The notes beneath the pieces were generated by a model. It had not been told where the DNA came from and did no database searches. It worked only from the letters and a program-made list of their open reading frames with translations. Position numbers and translations under genes: made by a program. A stretch of DNA of 43,916 nt from an uncultured Eubacteriales bacterium (GTDB taxonomy: Bacteria > Bacillota > Clostridia > Oscillospirales > Acutalibacteraceae): positions 1-43,916 of the forward strand of contig CASFQZ010000020.1 in NCBI GenBank assembly GCA_949296825.1, read 5' to 3'. The stretch's first letter is position 1. The number at the start of each line of letters is the position of its first letter. Positions 7,046-16,450 of this stretch are shown here, piece by piece.

Positions 7046-8701
7046 TTATTCCACGGAGATCAGATAATGATAAACCGGCTGCCCGCCGTTGACTGCGACC
7101 ACCTCGGCGGCAGAATACCGTCCGGCGATTGCGTCAGTCAGAGCCTGGGCCTTTTCCGGCGTAATGCTGTCGCCGTAATAGACCGTAATCACGGAAGCGG
7201 AGCGCCTCGCTACCCGCCGGACGGTCCGCAGCGCCGCGTCGTTCGGATCGTCGGAAACCACGGTGATGCTGCCGTCCTCAAGACCCATGCACTGTCCTTT
7301 TTTGATATTCAGACCGCCGGCAAAGCTGTCACGCGCCGCGTAGGTCACCGAAACGGTCCGCACCCGTCCCATGGCTTCCGTCATGGCGGCGGTGTTTGCT
7401 TTATCCTCCTCGTCCGGATCAAAGGCCAGCATGGCGGCAATGCCCTGCGGTACGGAACGGCTCTCCAAAATCACCGTCCGCCTGCCCTGGGAAAGCGTCG
7501 CCGCCTGCTTTGCGGCGAGGATGATATTTTTATTGTTGGGCAGCACATAAATCATTTCGGCGGGTACGCGCAAAATCGCGTCCAAAAGCTCCTCGGTGCT
7601 CGGGTTCATCGTCTGCCCGCCGCTGACAATCTCGTCTGCGCCCAACTGGGAAAACAGATCGTGAAAGCCCTCGCCCGCCGCCACGGCAACAAACCCGTAG
7701 GGCTTTTTCGGCTCGACAGGCGCGACGACCTGCTCCTGCTGCGCCTGCCCGGCAGCGCCCCAATGGGCATTGCGGTGCTGCTGCTTCATATTTTCCACTT
7801 TGACCGACAAAAACTCGCCGTACACCTGCCCGGCGGTCAGAACGCTGCCCGGCTCGTTGGAATGGACATGAACCTTAATGATCTCCTCGTCCTCCACCAC
7901 CACCACGCAATCGCCGATGGTCTGCAAATAAGCTTTGAGCTCGTCGGCGGTTTTGGTCAGACCCTCTTTTTTCTTTACAATAAATTCATTGCAATAGGCG
8001 AAACGGATCTCTTCCGCCGCAATCACCTCGCCGGTCATGACCGGCGTCTCTTCCGGCGCCGCCTCTTCCCCTTCGGCGCAGGGAATGATCTCGCCGCTGC
8101 GGAAGACGCTGAGCATTCCCAAAAGAATATAGCAAAGCCCCTGCCCGCCGGCGTCCACAACCTTGGCTTTTTTCAGAACGCTGAGCATTTCCGGCGTTTT
8201 TAAAAGCGCCTGAGACGCGCCCTGGTAGGCGGCTTCAAAGGTATCCGCCGCGTCAATGTCCACCGTGCAGTTGCTGCGCGCCGCCTCCGCCGCCGCCCGG
8301 ATCACCGTCAGGATCGTACCCTCGGTGGGATTGGAAACCGACTGATACGCCTTATTGCAGCCCTGCTGGAGCGCCGCAGCGAGGGTCGCGCCGTTGGCGC
8401 TTTCACAGCCGGTCAGACCGTCGGCGAAGCCGCGAAAAATCAGCGATAAGATCACGCCGGAGTTGCCTCGCGCGCCGCGCAGCATGGCAGACGCCGCCAG
8501 AGAGGCGACCGAAGAGGCGTCGGCGTCGTCGGTGACGGTCTCCATGGCTTTTTTCGCCGCTTGCATGGTCATGCTCATATTAGTGCCCGTATCGCCATCG
8601 GGCACGGGAAAAACATTCAGCGCGTTGACCGCGTTTTTATAATTCAAAATATTGTTAGCGGCGGAAATCAAACCGTCGCGCAGCGCGATGCCGGTAATCA
8701 T
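7046..8701 (-). CDS. fakA: Fatty acid kinase catalytic subunit FakA (YloV/DAK family)
   Basis: Phosphorylates fatty acids held by DegV-type FakB carriers so that exogenous acyl chains can enter phospholipid synthesis. The 551-residue protein has an N-terminal DhaL-like nucleotide domain with the metal motif PDGDTGTNM (34-42), a middle domain, and a DegV-like C-terminal half. The start at 8701 is supported by GGGAG seven bases upstream; an upstream in-frame ATG at 8749 overlaps the promoter. First gene of the fakA-recG-luxS-rhamnosidase unit. No fakB is in the window. Confidence 0.93.
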   Translation of the reverse strand: MITGIALRDGLISAANNILNYKNAVNALNVFPVPDGDTGTNMSMTMQAAKKAMETVTDDADASSVASLAASAMLRGARGNSGVILSLIFRGFADGLTGCESANGATLAAALQQGCNKAYQSVSNPTEGTILTVIRAAAEAARSNCTVDIDAADTFEAAYQGASQALLKTPEMLSVLKKAKVVDAGGQGLCYILLGMLSVFRSGEIIPCAEGEEAAPEETPVMTGEVIAAEEIRFAYCNEFIVKKKEGLTKTADELKAYLQTIGDCVVVVEDEEIIKVHVHSNEPGSVLTAGQVYGEFLSVKVENMKQQHRNAHWGAAGQAQQEQVVAPVEPKKPYGFVAVAAGEGFHDLFSQLGADEIVSGGQTMNPSTEELLDAILRVPAEMIYVLPNNKNIILAAKQAATLSQGRRTVILESRSVPQGIAAMLAFDPDEEDKANTAAMTEAMGRVRTVSVTYAARDSFAGGLNIKKGQCMGLEDGSITVVSDDPNDAALRTVRRVARRSASVITVYYGDSITPEKAQALTDAIAGRYSAAEVVAVNGGQPVYHYLISVE

Positions 8702-8737
8702 AGAGGCACTCCCAACAGATGCAAAATCTTCTAAATC

Positions 8738-8766
8738 AGTATACCGCAACCGGGCGCATAACGCAA
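8738..8766 (-). promoter_or_regulatory. Sigma-A promoter for fakA-recG-luxS-rhamnosidase
   Basis: TTGCGT (8761-8766), 17-bp spacer, TATACT (8738-8743) on the minus strand, about 40 bases before the fakA start. Confidence 0.75.
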
Positions 8767-8874
8767 GATTCTTTTTACAGATTCATCAAAAATTGACCGT
8801 TTCTTTGTAAATTGTTTTCGCCCTTCGCTTTTTTGTAAAAACTTTAGAATTCCTGCTGAAAAAACCAGCCGCCC

Positions 8875-8903
8875 TTGCAATCGGCTCCGTTCCATGATAC
8901 ACT
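8875..8903 (+). promoter_or_regulatory. Putative promoter for the GPH symporter gene
   Basis: TTGCAA (8875-8880), 17-bp spacer, TACACT (8898-8903), with a TG one base upstream of the -10. It lies 50 bases before the start codon at 8953 and diverges from the fakA promoter. Confidence 0.55.
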
Positions 8904-8952
8904 GGATCCGTCCAAAATAGAATCCGGTTCCATAGAAATTCTGGTGAAAAAT

Positions 8953-10665
8953 ATGAAGCAGGGAAAAGAGAAAAAATCGCTGCCCGCCATGGCGAAGGGC
9001 CTCGCAGGCAAGCTGAAAACCTACTGGAAGACCCCGCCGGAGGGCTATCAGGCAAACTACCGGGAGGTGGCGACCTTTGCCGCCGGCGCCGGCAGCTCCA
9101 CCCTGATGGGCATCCTGTCGCAATACACAACCATCGCCACCAGTGTGCATCTGATGATCTCCTATTTCCGGATGTCCACCGGCATGGCGTGGATCCTCGG
9201 CATTTTGGCTGCGGTCTGCGCCGTCGTGCGCTCGCCGATTCTCTCGATGATGATCGACAATTCCAACGGCAAGCGAGGCAAATTTAAGCGTTTTCTGCTG
9301 CCCGCCGCCATCGGCGCAGCGATCAGCTTTTCCTTTGTACCCTATATCCCGGAAGGCTGGCTGGACATCGAGCTGTTTTGTCTGACGCTGCCCGCCATCC
9401 CGCTGATGGGCGTGCATGAAACATCCGCGCTATCGTTCAATGTGGGGATTCTGCTGGCATTTTTACTGATCCAGATCGGCTCGTTTTTCCTGACGCTGAT
9501 GAATCAGTGCATCACCGGGCTGGAACAGACCATCACCCCCGTCGCCCAGGAGCGGGCGAATATCAGCTCCATCAAGGGGCTGGTCTCCGGTTTGCCCAGC
9601 TCTATTGTCAACATTATCCTGCCCATCCTCGCCGGCTCGGTCTTTGCCGCCCAGGGCGGCTGGAACGCCGTAGAGATGTACCGCATCGCCTTCCCGGTCT
9701 GCGGGGTCGGCGCGGTGCTTCTGGTCTCGGTGCTGACCAAAGGCGTGCAGGAGCGCATCGTCGTGCGGCAGGATTATGTCGCGAAGGTTCGCTTTTCGGA
9801 GGGCATGAAAATTTTAAGCAAATGCAAATATTTCTGGATCATCACCCTGTTCAATGCGCTCAATACCGTGCGCGCGCTCTCCAATATCACCGCCTGGATC
9901 ACCCAATACAGCTTTACGTCCAATACGGCGAAAACCATCGTCGGATTGTATTGCTCCACCCTTTTGATGAATGCCATCGCCATCGCGCTGTTCTGCGGTC
10001 CCTTCCTGATCAAAAAGCTCGGCAAGCGCAACCTGATGCTGGCGACCTGCGTCTGCTACGCGGTCATGATCGGCTTGCAGCTGATTTTTTATCAGCATCC
10101 GGTGGTGATTCTGATTGTATCCTTCTTCCAGCAGTTCTGCGGCGGTTACTATTACCTGTCCGGGCTGATGACCTCCGACGCGCTGGATGAATTACAGCGA
10201 AAAACCGGTAAACGGCTGGAGGGCTTCTGGCAGAATTATATGGCGATCATTACCACAGTGATCGGCATTTTTACCAGCGTTTTAACGCCGCTCTTCCTCT
10301 CCTTCGGCGGTGTCGGTTTTTCCGATGATATTTCCGTGGCGCTGCAAAACGACACGCTGCGAGGCAATATTTTTTTCTACCAGTCGCTGCTGTCGCTGTT
10401 GGGTGCGGTGGTTCTGGCGATCCCCTTCTTCTTCTATGACCTGACCGAAAAAAAACACGCCTCCGTCATCCGCGCTCTGCGCTTCCGGGCGGCAGCAGAC
10501 AACCTGCAAACCGACACGGCAAGCGCCGAGGATCTGGACACCCTGCGGGAGCTGATTGTCTATGCCGACGAAAACGAAGACCCCCTCCTGCGCCGGGAAA
10601 TCGCGCAGTATTCAGCCCTGTCGGAAAAACTCACCCCGGCAAGCCGGCAAATGCGCCGGGAATAA
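8953..10665 (+). CDS. MFS transporter, GPH (glycoside-pentoside-hexuronide) symporter-like
   Basis: Predicted 570-residue inner-membrane protein with about 12 hydrophobic segments. The C-terminal FFFYDLTEKKHASVI block, where the last transmembrane helix meets a cytoplasmic tail, is typical of GPH cation:sugar symporters. The segment after helix 2 (SPILSMMIDNSNGKRGKFKRF) is a variant of the family's D-x-T-x-x-x-G-K/R loop. The loop regions are longer than usual. The start at 8953 has GGTGA six bases upstream. It is monocistronic: divergent promoter on one side, shared terminator on the other. The substrate cannot be read from the sequence; no enzyme is encoded beside it on this strand. Confidence 0.8.
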   Translation: MKQGKEKKSLPAMAKGLAGKLKTYWKTPPEGYQANYREVATFAAGAGSSTLMGILSQYTTIATSVHLMISYFRMSTGMAWILGILAAVCAVVRSPILSMMIDNSNGKRGKFKRFLLPAAIGAAISFSFVPYIPEGWLDIELFCLTLPAIPLMGVHETSALSFNVGILLAFLLIQIGSFFLTLMNQCITGLEQTITPVAQERANISSIKGLVSGLPSSIVNIILPILAGSVFAAQGGWNAVEMYRIAFPVCGVGAVLLVSVLTKGVQERIVVRQDYVAKVRFSEGMKILSKCKYFWIITLFNALNTVRALSNITAWITQYSFTSNTAKTIVGLYCSTLLMNAIAIALFCGPFLIKKLGKRNLMLATCVCYAVMIGLQLIFYQHPVVILIVSFFQQFCGGYYYLSGLMTSDALDELQRKTGKRLEGFWQNYMAIITTVIGIFTSVLTPLFLSFGGVGFSDDISVALQNDTLRGNIFFYQSLLSLLGAVVLAIPFFFYDLTEKKHASVIRALRFRAAADNLQTDTASAEDLDTLRELIVYADENEDPLLRREIAQYSALSEKLTPASRQMRRE

Positions 10666-10673
10666 CCCCATGC

Positions 10674-10706
10674 AAAAAAGCGCTTCCTGCCACGGAAGCG
10701 CTTTTT
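10674..10706. terminator. Bidirectional terminator between the GPH gene and pyrI
   Basis: A perfect 9-bp stem AGCGCTTCC/GGAAGCGCT (10679-10687 with 10694-10702) is flanked by A6 on the left and T5 on the right, so it can stop both the plus-strand symporter transcript and the minus-strand pyr operon. Confidence 0.92.
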
Positions 10707-10708
10707 GC

Positions 10709-11140
10709 TTAGTCCAATGTTTTGTTCTTCGCCTTGCTTTCGCAATAAATGCAGCGGTAAATGCGCTTTTCCCGATCCGCCAGTTTGAAAATATGGGGCA
10801 GCTCCTGCTCGGTGGAGGTAATACAGCGCGGGTTGGTGCAGCGGATCACGCCTTCGACCCGTTCGGGGATGTCCAAATGCTTACGCTTGACCAGCTGCCC
10901 ATCGCGGATAATATTGATGGTTACATCGGGGTCGATATACGCCACCGCATCGAAATTCAGATCGATGACCCGGTCGATTTTGATGATGTCCTTTTTGCCC
11001 ATTTTAACGCTGTCCGCGTTTTTGATAATTGCCACGGAGCAGTCCAGCTGCGCCAGATTCAGAATATTATACAGTGTCATGCCTTTGCCGGCTGTAATAT
11101 GGTCAATGACAATACCGTTGCTGATGGGATTGATAATCAT
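10709..11140 (-). CDS. pyrI: Aspartate carbamoyltransferase regulatory subunit
   Basis: Binds nucleotide effectors and holds catalytic trimers together in a PyrB6-PyrI6 assembly. The 143 residues comprise an N-terminal allosteric ferredoxin-like domain (about 1-97) and a C-terminal zinc domain with the four ligands C101, C106, C130 and C133 (CTNPRC and CIYC). AAGGGGG precedes the start by seven bases. Last gene of the pyr operon, 12 bases after pyrB. Its presence suggests allosteric control of pyrimidine synthesis at the protein level, unlike Bacillus, whose enzyme lacks this subunit. Confidence 0.95.
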   Translation of the reverse strand: MIINPISNGIVIDHITAGKGMTLYNILNLAQLDCSVAIIKNADSVKMGKKDIIKIDRVIDLNFDAVAYIDPDVTINIIRDGQLVKRKHLDIPERVEGVIRCTNPRCITSTEQELPHIFKLADREKRIYRCIYCESKAKNKTLD

Positions 11141-11152
11141 GGAAGCGCCCCC

Positions 11153-12064
11153 TTACTGAATATCCAAAAGCCAGAGGATCAGCGCCATACGGATATATTT
11201 TCCGTACAGCGCCTGACGGAAATAACAGGCCCGCGGGTCGGCGTCCACCTGCACGGAAATTTCATTGACCCGCGGCAGCGGATGGAGGATCGAAAGATCT
11301 GCCCGGGCGCTTCTGAGCTTTTCCGGCGTCAGGATATAACTGTCACGCAGACGGATATAGTCCGCCTCGTTAAAGAACCGCTCGCGCTGCACCCTTGTCA
11401 TATACAGGATGTCCAGCTCCGGCAGGGACTCCTCCAGATTCTGGGTCTCGCGGAAACAAACGCCTTTGGTCTGCATCTCATGGCGCAGGTATTCCGGAAT
11501 GCGCAGCTCGTCCGGCGAAATCAGCACAAAGCGAACCTTGTCATACCGGGACATGGCGTTAAGCAGCGAATGGACGGTCCTGCCGAATTTCAAATCGCCG
11601 CAGAAGCCGATGACCAGCTCGTTCAACCGTCTCTTTTCCTTCTGGATCGTCAGCAGGTCGGTCAACGTCTGGGTCGGGTGGTTATGTCCGCCATCCCCGG
11701 CGTTGATCACCGGAACGGATGCGTGCAAAGAGGCGACCAGCGGCGCGCCCTCCTTAAAATGGCGCATGGCGATGATATCGGCATAGCAGCTGATGATCCG
11801 CGCCGTGTCGGCAACGCTCTCGCCCTTGGATGCCGAGGAGCTCTGTGCCTCGGAAAAACCCAGCACCTGCCCGCCCAGCTCATACATCGCCGCCTCAAAG
11901 CTCAGGCGCGTGCGGGTGGACGGCTCGTAAAACAGCGTCGCAAGCTTTTTACCATGGCATTTGTCCGCATAACGGTCCGGGTGGGCAATGATATCGTTGG
12001 CAGTCCCGATCAGCCCGTCAATCTGTTCGGTGGTCAAATCCAGAATATCGATCAGATGTCTCAT
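11153..12064 (-). CDS. pyrB: Aspartate carbamoyltransferase catalytic subunit
   Basis: Condenses carbamoyl phosphate and aspartate to N-carbamoyl-aspartate. The 303-residue protein shows the carbamoyl-phosphate motif PSTRTR (48-53), HPTQT (129-133) and the late HPLPRVNEI motif, which are aspartate- rather than ornithine-carbamoyltransferase signatures. The ribosome site is weak (GAGAGAG). It lies between pyrE (47-base gap) and pyrI (12-base gap). Confidence 0.97.
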   Translation of the reverse strand: MRHLIDILDLTTEQIDGLIGTANDIIAHPDRYADKCHGKKLATLFYEPSTRTRLSFEAAMYELGGQVLGFSEAQSSSASKGESVADTARIISCYADIIAMRHFKEGAPLVASLHASVPVINAGDGGHNHPTQTLTDLLTIQKEKRRLNELVIGFCGDLKFGRTVHSLLNAMSRYDKVRFVLISPDELRIPEYLRHEMQTKGVCFRETQNLEESLPELDILYMTRVQRERFFNEADYIRLRDSYILTPEKLRSARADLSILHPLPRVNEISVQVDADPRACYFRQALYGKYIRMALILWLLDIQ

Positions 12065-12111
12065 GCACTCTCTCTTTTCTTTATGGAAATTACCGTATTA
12101 CGTCGAAACCC

Positions 12112-12747
12112 TCAGCCGTGAATCCAGCTTTCGTCGGACGGATTGTCCCGGAAAGCGCGCAGCCGCGCCACATCCTCTTTGGCAATATAGCCGGTTTCGG
12201 CGGCGACTTCGGCAATGACATCAAAATTGGTCAGGCTGATATTTTTAACCCCGGCGTTTTCCAGCCGCTCCAGCCCTTTCTTCATGCCGTAAGTAAAAAT
12301 GCTGACGATACCCAGCACCTCAGCCCCTGCCTCGCGCAGCACATCTACCACTTCCAGCACGCTGCCGCCGGTGGAAATCAGATCCTCGACAACCACGACC
12401 TTCTGCCCTTTTTCGAGCTTGCCTTCAATCTGATTGCCTCTGCCGTGATCCTTATGCCCCGAGCGCACATAGCCCATCGGCAGGTCGAGAATATGAGCGG
12501 TGATCGCCGCATGGGCGATGCCGGCGGTGCTGGTACCCATCAGCACCTCACAGTCCGGGTATTCGCGCCGGATCGTCTGCGCCAGGGCATTTTCCACGTC
12601 GCTGCGCACCGCAGGCGCGGTCAGCGTCAGGCGGTTGTCGCAATATACCGGGCTTTTGATGCCGCTCGCCCAGGTAAAGGGCTCATTGGGACGGAAAAAC
12701 ACCGCCCGGATCGACAGAAGGTCTTTTGCAATTTGCTTTTCAAACAT
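12112..12747 (-). CDS. pyrE: Orotate phosphoribosyltransferase
   Basis: Makes OMP from orotate and PRPP. The 211-residue protein has the PRPP-binding motif VVVEDLISTGGS (118-129), the flexible loop KDHGRGNQIEG (99-109), and the N-terminal FTWASGIKSPVYCDNR block. AAGGAG lies eight bases before the start. It follows pyrF by 12 bases in the operon. Confidence 0.97.
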   Translation of the reverse strand: MFEKQIAKDLLSIRAVFFRPNEPFTWASGIKSPVYCDNRLTLTAPAVRSDVENALAQTIRREYPDCEVLMGTSTAGIAHAAITAHILDLPMGYVRSGHKDHGRGNQIEGKLEKGQKVVVVEDLISTGGSVLEVVDVLREAGAEVLGIVSIFTYGMKKGLERLENAGVKNISLTNFDVIAEVAAETGYIAKEDVARLRAFRDNPSDESWIHG

Positions 12748-12759
12748 TTAATATTCTCC

Positions 12760-13458
12760 TTATTCCACAAAATCCTTCCAGCAGCGGCGATAGGCAGCCA
12801 CCGGATCGTCCGCCTGGGTAATCGGTCTGCCGACCACGATATAGTCGGAGCCGATTTCTCTGGCAAGAGCGGGAGTCGCCACCCGCTTCTGGTCGCCGAT
12901 CTCCCCGTCGGCAAAGCGCACACCGGGTGTGACGGTCAAAAAGCCGCTGCCGCAGACGTCATGGACCTTGCCAGCCTCCAGCGGCGAGCAGACCACACCG
13001 TCCAGACCTGCCTTCTTCGCGTTTTCGGCATAGTGCATCACCACCTCGTCGATGGGACGGTCGATCCACAGATCCTTCTGCATATGCGTCTGGTCGGTAG
13101 AGGTCAGCTGCGTGACGGCGATCAGCAGCGGACGGCTGCCGTCCGGGCGCGTCAGCCCCTCGAGCGCCGCCTCCATCATCGGAATCGTGCCGCCGGCGTG
13201 TAGGTTGCACATATCCACCTCCAGCCGCGAGAGCACCGCCATGGCTTTTTTCACCGTATTGGGAATATCGTGCAGCTTCAAATCCAAAAAAATTTTATGT
13301 CCTCTTTGCTTGATCTGACGCACAATCGCGGGACCTTCGGCGTAAAACAGCTCCATGCCGATTTTCACAAAGGGCTTTTCCTCCTGAAACCGGTCCAGGA
13401 ACGAAAGCGTCTCCTCCCTGCTCGAAAAATCGCAGGCAATGATCACATCTTTACCCAT
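12760..13458 (-). CDS. pyrF: Orotidine 5'-phosphate decarboxylase
   Basis: Decarboxylates OMP to UMP, the last step of de novo UMP synthesis. The 232-residue TIM barrel has the catalytic DLKLHDIPNT motif (59-68; D59, K61, D64). The start at 13458 is chosen from AAAGGTGA five bases upstream. A longer frame to 13509 would overlap the end of pyrD without a ribosome site. Confidence 0.96.
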   Translation of the reverse strand: MGKDVIIACDFSSREETLSFLDRFQEEKPFVKIGMELFYAEGPAIVRQIKQRGHKIFLDLKLHDIPNTVKKAMAVLSRLEVDMCNLHAGGTIPMMEAALEGLTRPDGSRPLLIAVTQLTSTDQTHMQKDLWIDRPIDEVVMHYAENAKKAGLDGVVCSPLEAGKVHDVCGSGFLTVTPGVRFADGEIGDQKRVATPALAREIGSDYIVVGRPITQADDPVAAYRRCWKDFVE

Positions 13459-13501
13459 ACGCGTCACCTTTCTTTTTTTGATAAACATGGGAAAGGGGCG
13501 G

Positions 13502-14416
13502 TCACCCATGTGAAGCGCCCCTGATTTCAGACAAATCGGAAATGCCCAGCGAAGCCATCAGCCGGGGCAATTCCTCTACGATTGTTTTGCAAACCATCGG
13601 TTCGCGCAGATTCGCCGCGCCGACCTGCACGGCGGTTGCCCCCGCCAGGATCATTTCCAGCACATCCCGGGCGCTCTGCACGCCGCCCATGCCGACGATC
13701 GGAATCTTTACCGCTTCCCAGACCTCGTAAACCATGCGCAGCGCCACAGGAAAGACCGCCGGCCCGGAAAAACCGCCGGTTTTATTGGCTAAAATGGGCT
13801 TACGCCTTTTCAGATCGATACGCATTCCCAGCAGCGTATTGATCAGACTGACGCCGTCCGCCCCCGCCGTTTCGCAGGCGGCGGCGATCTCGGCGATATT
13901 GGTTACGTTGGGGGATAATTTCATGATCACCGGCTTTTTGCAGACAGCCTTGACCGCTGCGGTCACCTCAGCAGCCGCTGCGGGCGAGGTGCCGAAGCTC
14001 AGTCCCCCGCCATGGACATTGGGGCAGCTGATATTAACCTCAATCCAGCCGACATTATCCGCCCCGTCCGCTTTTTTGGCGCAGTCCACATATTCCTCCA
14101 CCGAGAACCCGCCGATATTGGCGATGACCGGCTTATGAAAATAAGCTTTCATCTGCGGCAGGATGGTGCCGACCACCTCGTCGATACCTGGATTTTGCAG
14201 CCCGACGCTGTTGAGCATCCCTTCGCTGCATTCGGCAATGCGCGGCGTGGGATTGCCAAACCGCGGCTCGCGGGTCGTTCCCTTAAAGGAAAAAGAGCCG
14301 AGCATATTGATATCATACAGCGCGGCAAATTCCTCGCCGTAGCCGAAGGTCCCGCTGGCGGGAATCACCGGATTGTCCAATTCCAGTCCGCAGAGAGTGA
14401 CCTTTGTGTTTACCAT
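13502..14416 (-). CDS. pyrD: Dihydroorotate dehydrogenase B (NAD+), catalytic subunit
   Basis: FMN-containing TIM barrel that oxidises dihydroorotate to orotate and passes electrons to PyrK. The 304-residue protein has the class 1B catalytic cysteine at C131 in VNISCPNVHGGG, the glycine-rich GMGGVQSARD phosphate loop, and N-terminal NPVIPASGTFGYG. Its ATG lies inside the 3' end of pyrK (7-base overlap), with AGGAGG seven bases before it, so translation is probably coupled. An inverted repeat CATGGG/CCCATG (13486-13510) spans its stop codon. Confidence 0.96.
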   Translation of the reverse strand: MVNTKVTLCGLELDNPVIPASGTFGYGEEFAALYDINMLGSFSFKGTTREPRFGNPTPRIAECSEGMLNSVGLQNPGIDEVVGTILPQMKAYFHKPVIANIGGFSVEEYVDCAKKADGADNVGWIEVNISCPNVHGGGLSFGTSPAAAAEVTAAVKAVCKKPVIMKLSPNVTNIAEIAAACETAGADGVSLINTLLGMRIDLKRRKPILANKTGGFSGPAVFPVALRMVYEVWEAVKIPIVGMGGVQSARDVLEMILAGATAVQVGAANLREPMVCKTIVEELPRLMASLGISDLSEIRGASHG

Positions 14417-15144
14417 GCGATCTCCTCCTTTTCCAGAACCGGACCATCCTTACAGATGCGCTTGCTGCCGTATTTGGTCTTGCAGGTGCATCCCATACAC
14501 GCGCCGAAACCGCAGCCCATACGTTCCTCAAAACTGTATTGCCCGCCGACATCCGCTGCGTCGTAAACCGCGTGCAGCATCGCCTCCGGTCCACAGGCGT
14601 AAACATAGGTATATTCTTCCATATCCCGCAGCACATCGGTTACCAGTCCCTTTTCGCCGAAGCTGCCGTCCGCCGTGCAGACACGCACCTCGTAAGCGAT
14701 GCGGGCAAATTCATCGATGCAGAACAGCTCCGCCTCGGTATTGAAACCCAGGATCACCGAGGGTCTTTTTCCCTCGTTTTTCAGCTTCAGACAAAGCTGA
14801 AAGAGGGGCGGGATGCCCGAGCCGCCGCCAACCAGCACCGGGCGGGTACCGCATTTGTCGGTGGCAAAGCCATTGCCCAGCCCCGTCAGCAGATCCAGCG
14901 CCGCGCCGCGCTCCAGATGCGCCAGGGCGCAGGTGCCCTCACCGACAACTTTATAAATCAGCGTCAGGGTGTTGCTGTCATAATGATGCACCGACATCGG
15001 GCGGCGCAGATAAAAGCCGTCCAGCCGGATATTGACAAACTGCCCCGGCGCAGTGATGGCGGATGTATCCCCCAGAAGGGTCATTTTATAAAGATCTTTA
15101 GCGATGCGGAAATTTTCCGCAATGGTATACAAACCCTGTTTCAT
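14410..15144 (-). CDS. pyrK: Dihydroorotate dehydrogenase B, electron-transfer subunit
   Basis: FAD and [2Fe-2S] subunit linking PyrD to NAD+. The 244-residue protein has an FAD-binding domain (about 1-95), an NAD domain starting at VLVGGGSGIPPLF, and the C-terminal iron-sulfur cluster cysteines C211, C216, C219 and C231 in CGFGACMGCTC and CKDG. The start at 15144 is supported by GGAGGG six bases upstream and by the ATGA overlap with the pyrC stop. A longer frame to 15207 runs into pyrC. Confidence 0.95.
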   Translation of the reverse strand: MKQGLYTIAENFRIAKDLYKMTLLGDTSAITAPGQFVNIRLDGFYLRRPMSVHHYDSNTLTLIYKVVGEGTCALAHLERGAALDLLTGLGNGFATDKCGTRPVLVGGGSGIPPLFQLCLKLKNEGKRPSVILGFNTEAELFCIDEFARIAYEVRVCTADGSFGEKGLVTDVLRDMEEYTYVYACGPEAMLHAVYDAADVGGQYSFEERMGCGFGACMGCTCKTKYGSKRICKDGPVLEKEEIAW

Positions 15145-16406
15145 CGGCAGCCCTCCGTTTCTATGGCGCTGTAAGCGATCTCGCCGCCCAAAACGGTCAT
15201 CATGCATTGTCCGGTGACCCGCCGCCCGGCAAAGGGCGTGGCTTTTCCCATGGAGCGCAGCCGCTCCGGCGTGATCGTTACTTCATGCTCTATATCAAAT
15301 ACCGCCGCGTTGCCTTCGTTGGCAATGCCGAAGCGCCGGTTGGGTGCAAGACTCATCAGCTCCACCAGCCGCGGCAGGGAAATCACTTCTTTTTTCACCA
15401 GCTCCGTATACAAAAGCGGGAAGGCGGTTTCGATGCCGGTGATGCCCATCGCGCTCTTTTCCAGCCCCCGCGCCTTTTCTTCGGCGCTGTGGGGCGCATG
15501 GTCGGTGGCGATCATATCGATGGTGCCGTCCCGCAGCCCTTCCAGAAGCGCCAACCGGTCCTCCCGGGTGCGCAGCGGCGGGTTCATTTTGAAGCGCCCA
15601 TCCTCCTGCAAATCGTTTTCGTCCAGCAGCAGGTAATGGGGCGCGGTCTCGCAGGTGACATCGACCCCCTGCGCCTTCGCCTGCCGGATCAGCGCAACAC
15701 TTTCTTTTGTTGAGATATGGCAGACATGATACCGGCAGCCGGTCTGCCGCGCCAGCGCCAGATCCCGCCGGATCGGACCCCATTCGCTTTCCGAACAGAT
15801 ACCCCGGTGATGGTGGGCGCGGGCATAGGCGCCGTCGTGGATATACCCGCCGTGCAGCAGGGCGTTGTCCTCGCAATGGGCGGCGATGATCTTGCCGAGG
15901 GCCGCGGCTTTTTCCATGGCGGCGCGCATCATCTCTTCGCTCTGCACGCCCCTGCCGTCGTCGGAAAAGGCAATCGCCTCTGTCAGCTGCTCCATGGGCG
16001 AGAGCGCCTCACCTTTTTCCCCCCGGGTAATAGCAGCATAAGGAAAGACCCGAACCGCCGCGTCGCGGCGAATCAGCGAAATCTCTTGCGCCAGATGTGC
16101 CGGGCTATCGGGTACGGGGTTTAGGTTCGGCATGGCGCAAAGTGCGCCGTAGCCGGACGCCAGCGCCGCCGCCGTTCCGCTTCGGATGGTCTCTTTATAA
16201 GAAAAACCCGGCTCCCGAAGATGCACATGGACATCGGTAAGCGCGGGTAAAATCAGCCATCCGTCGCCCGGAACACGAAAGACATCGCCGGCGTCGGCAA
16301 AAGGACCGTCAAAGGAAAAACGGACCTCACCCCCGCCCAGCCGCGCGCAGCCGCGCCTTAGCGAGCCGTGATCGTAGATCCATACATTCTCAAACAGTAC
16401 CTTCAT
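15141..16406 (-). CDS. pyrC: Dihydroorotase
   Basis: Cyclises N-carbamoyl-aspartate to dihydroorotate; zinc amidohydrolase. The 421-residue length fits class I dihydroorotases. Metal motifs are DVHVHLREPG (H60, H62), AAHCEDN, CHIS and ATDHAPH. AAAGGGG lies five bases upstream of the start at 16406. First gene of the pyr operon, directly behind its promoter; its stop overlaps the pyrK start as ATGA. Confidence 0.96.
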   Translation of the reverse strand: MKVLFENVWIYDHGSLRRGCARLGGGEVRFSFDGPFADAGDVFRVPGDGWLILPALTDVHVHLREPGFSYKETIRSGTAAALASGYGALCAMPNLNPVPDSPAHLAQEISLIRRDAAVRVFPYAAITRGEKGEALSPMEQLTEAIAFSDDGRGVQSEEMMRAAMEKAAALGKIIAAHCEDNALLHGGYIHDGAYARAHHHRGICSESEWGPIRRDLALARQTGCRYHVCHISTKESVALIRQAKAQGVDVTCETAPHYLLLDENDLQEDGRFKMNPPLRTREDRLALLEGLRDGTIDMIATDHAPHSAEEKARGLEKSAMGITGIETAFPLLYTELVKKEVISLPRLVELMSLAPNRRFGIANEGNAAVFDIEHEVTITPERLRSMGKATPFAGRRVTGQCMMTVLGGEIAYSAIETEGCR

Positions 16407-16450
16407 ATGAGCCCCTTTCAAAATGGTTCCGGGTTTTCTTGACCTGGTAT

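Noticed and set aside
6443-8203. 586-codon plus-strand frame opposite recG and fakA
   Set aside because: Spans two real minus-strand genes and their junction, with no start signal or domain.
13486-13510. CATGGG/CCCATG inverted repeat at the pyrD-pyrF junction as a terminator
   Set aside because: Short stem, long loop and no adjacent T-run; it lies inside a continuous operon and at most could affect mRNA processing.
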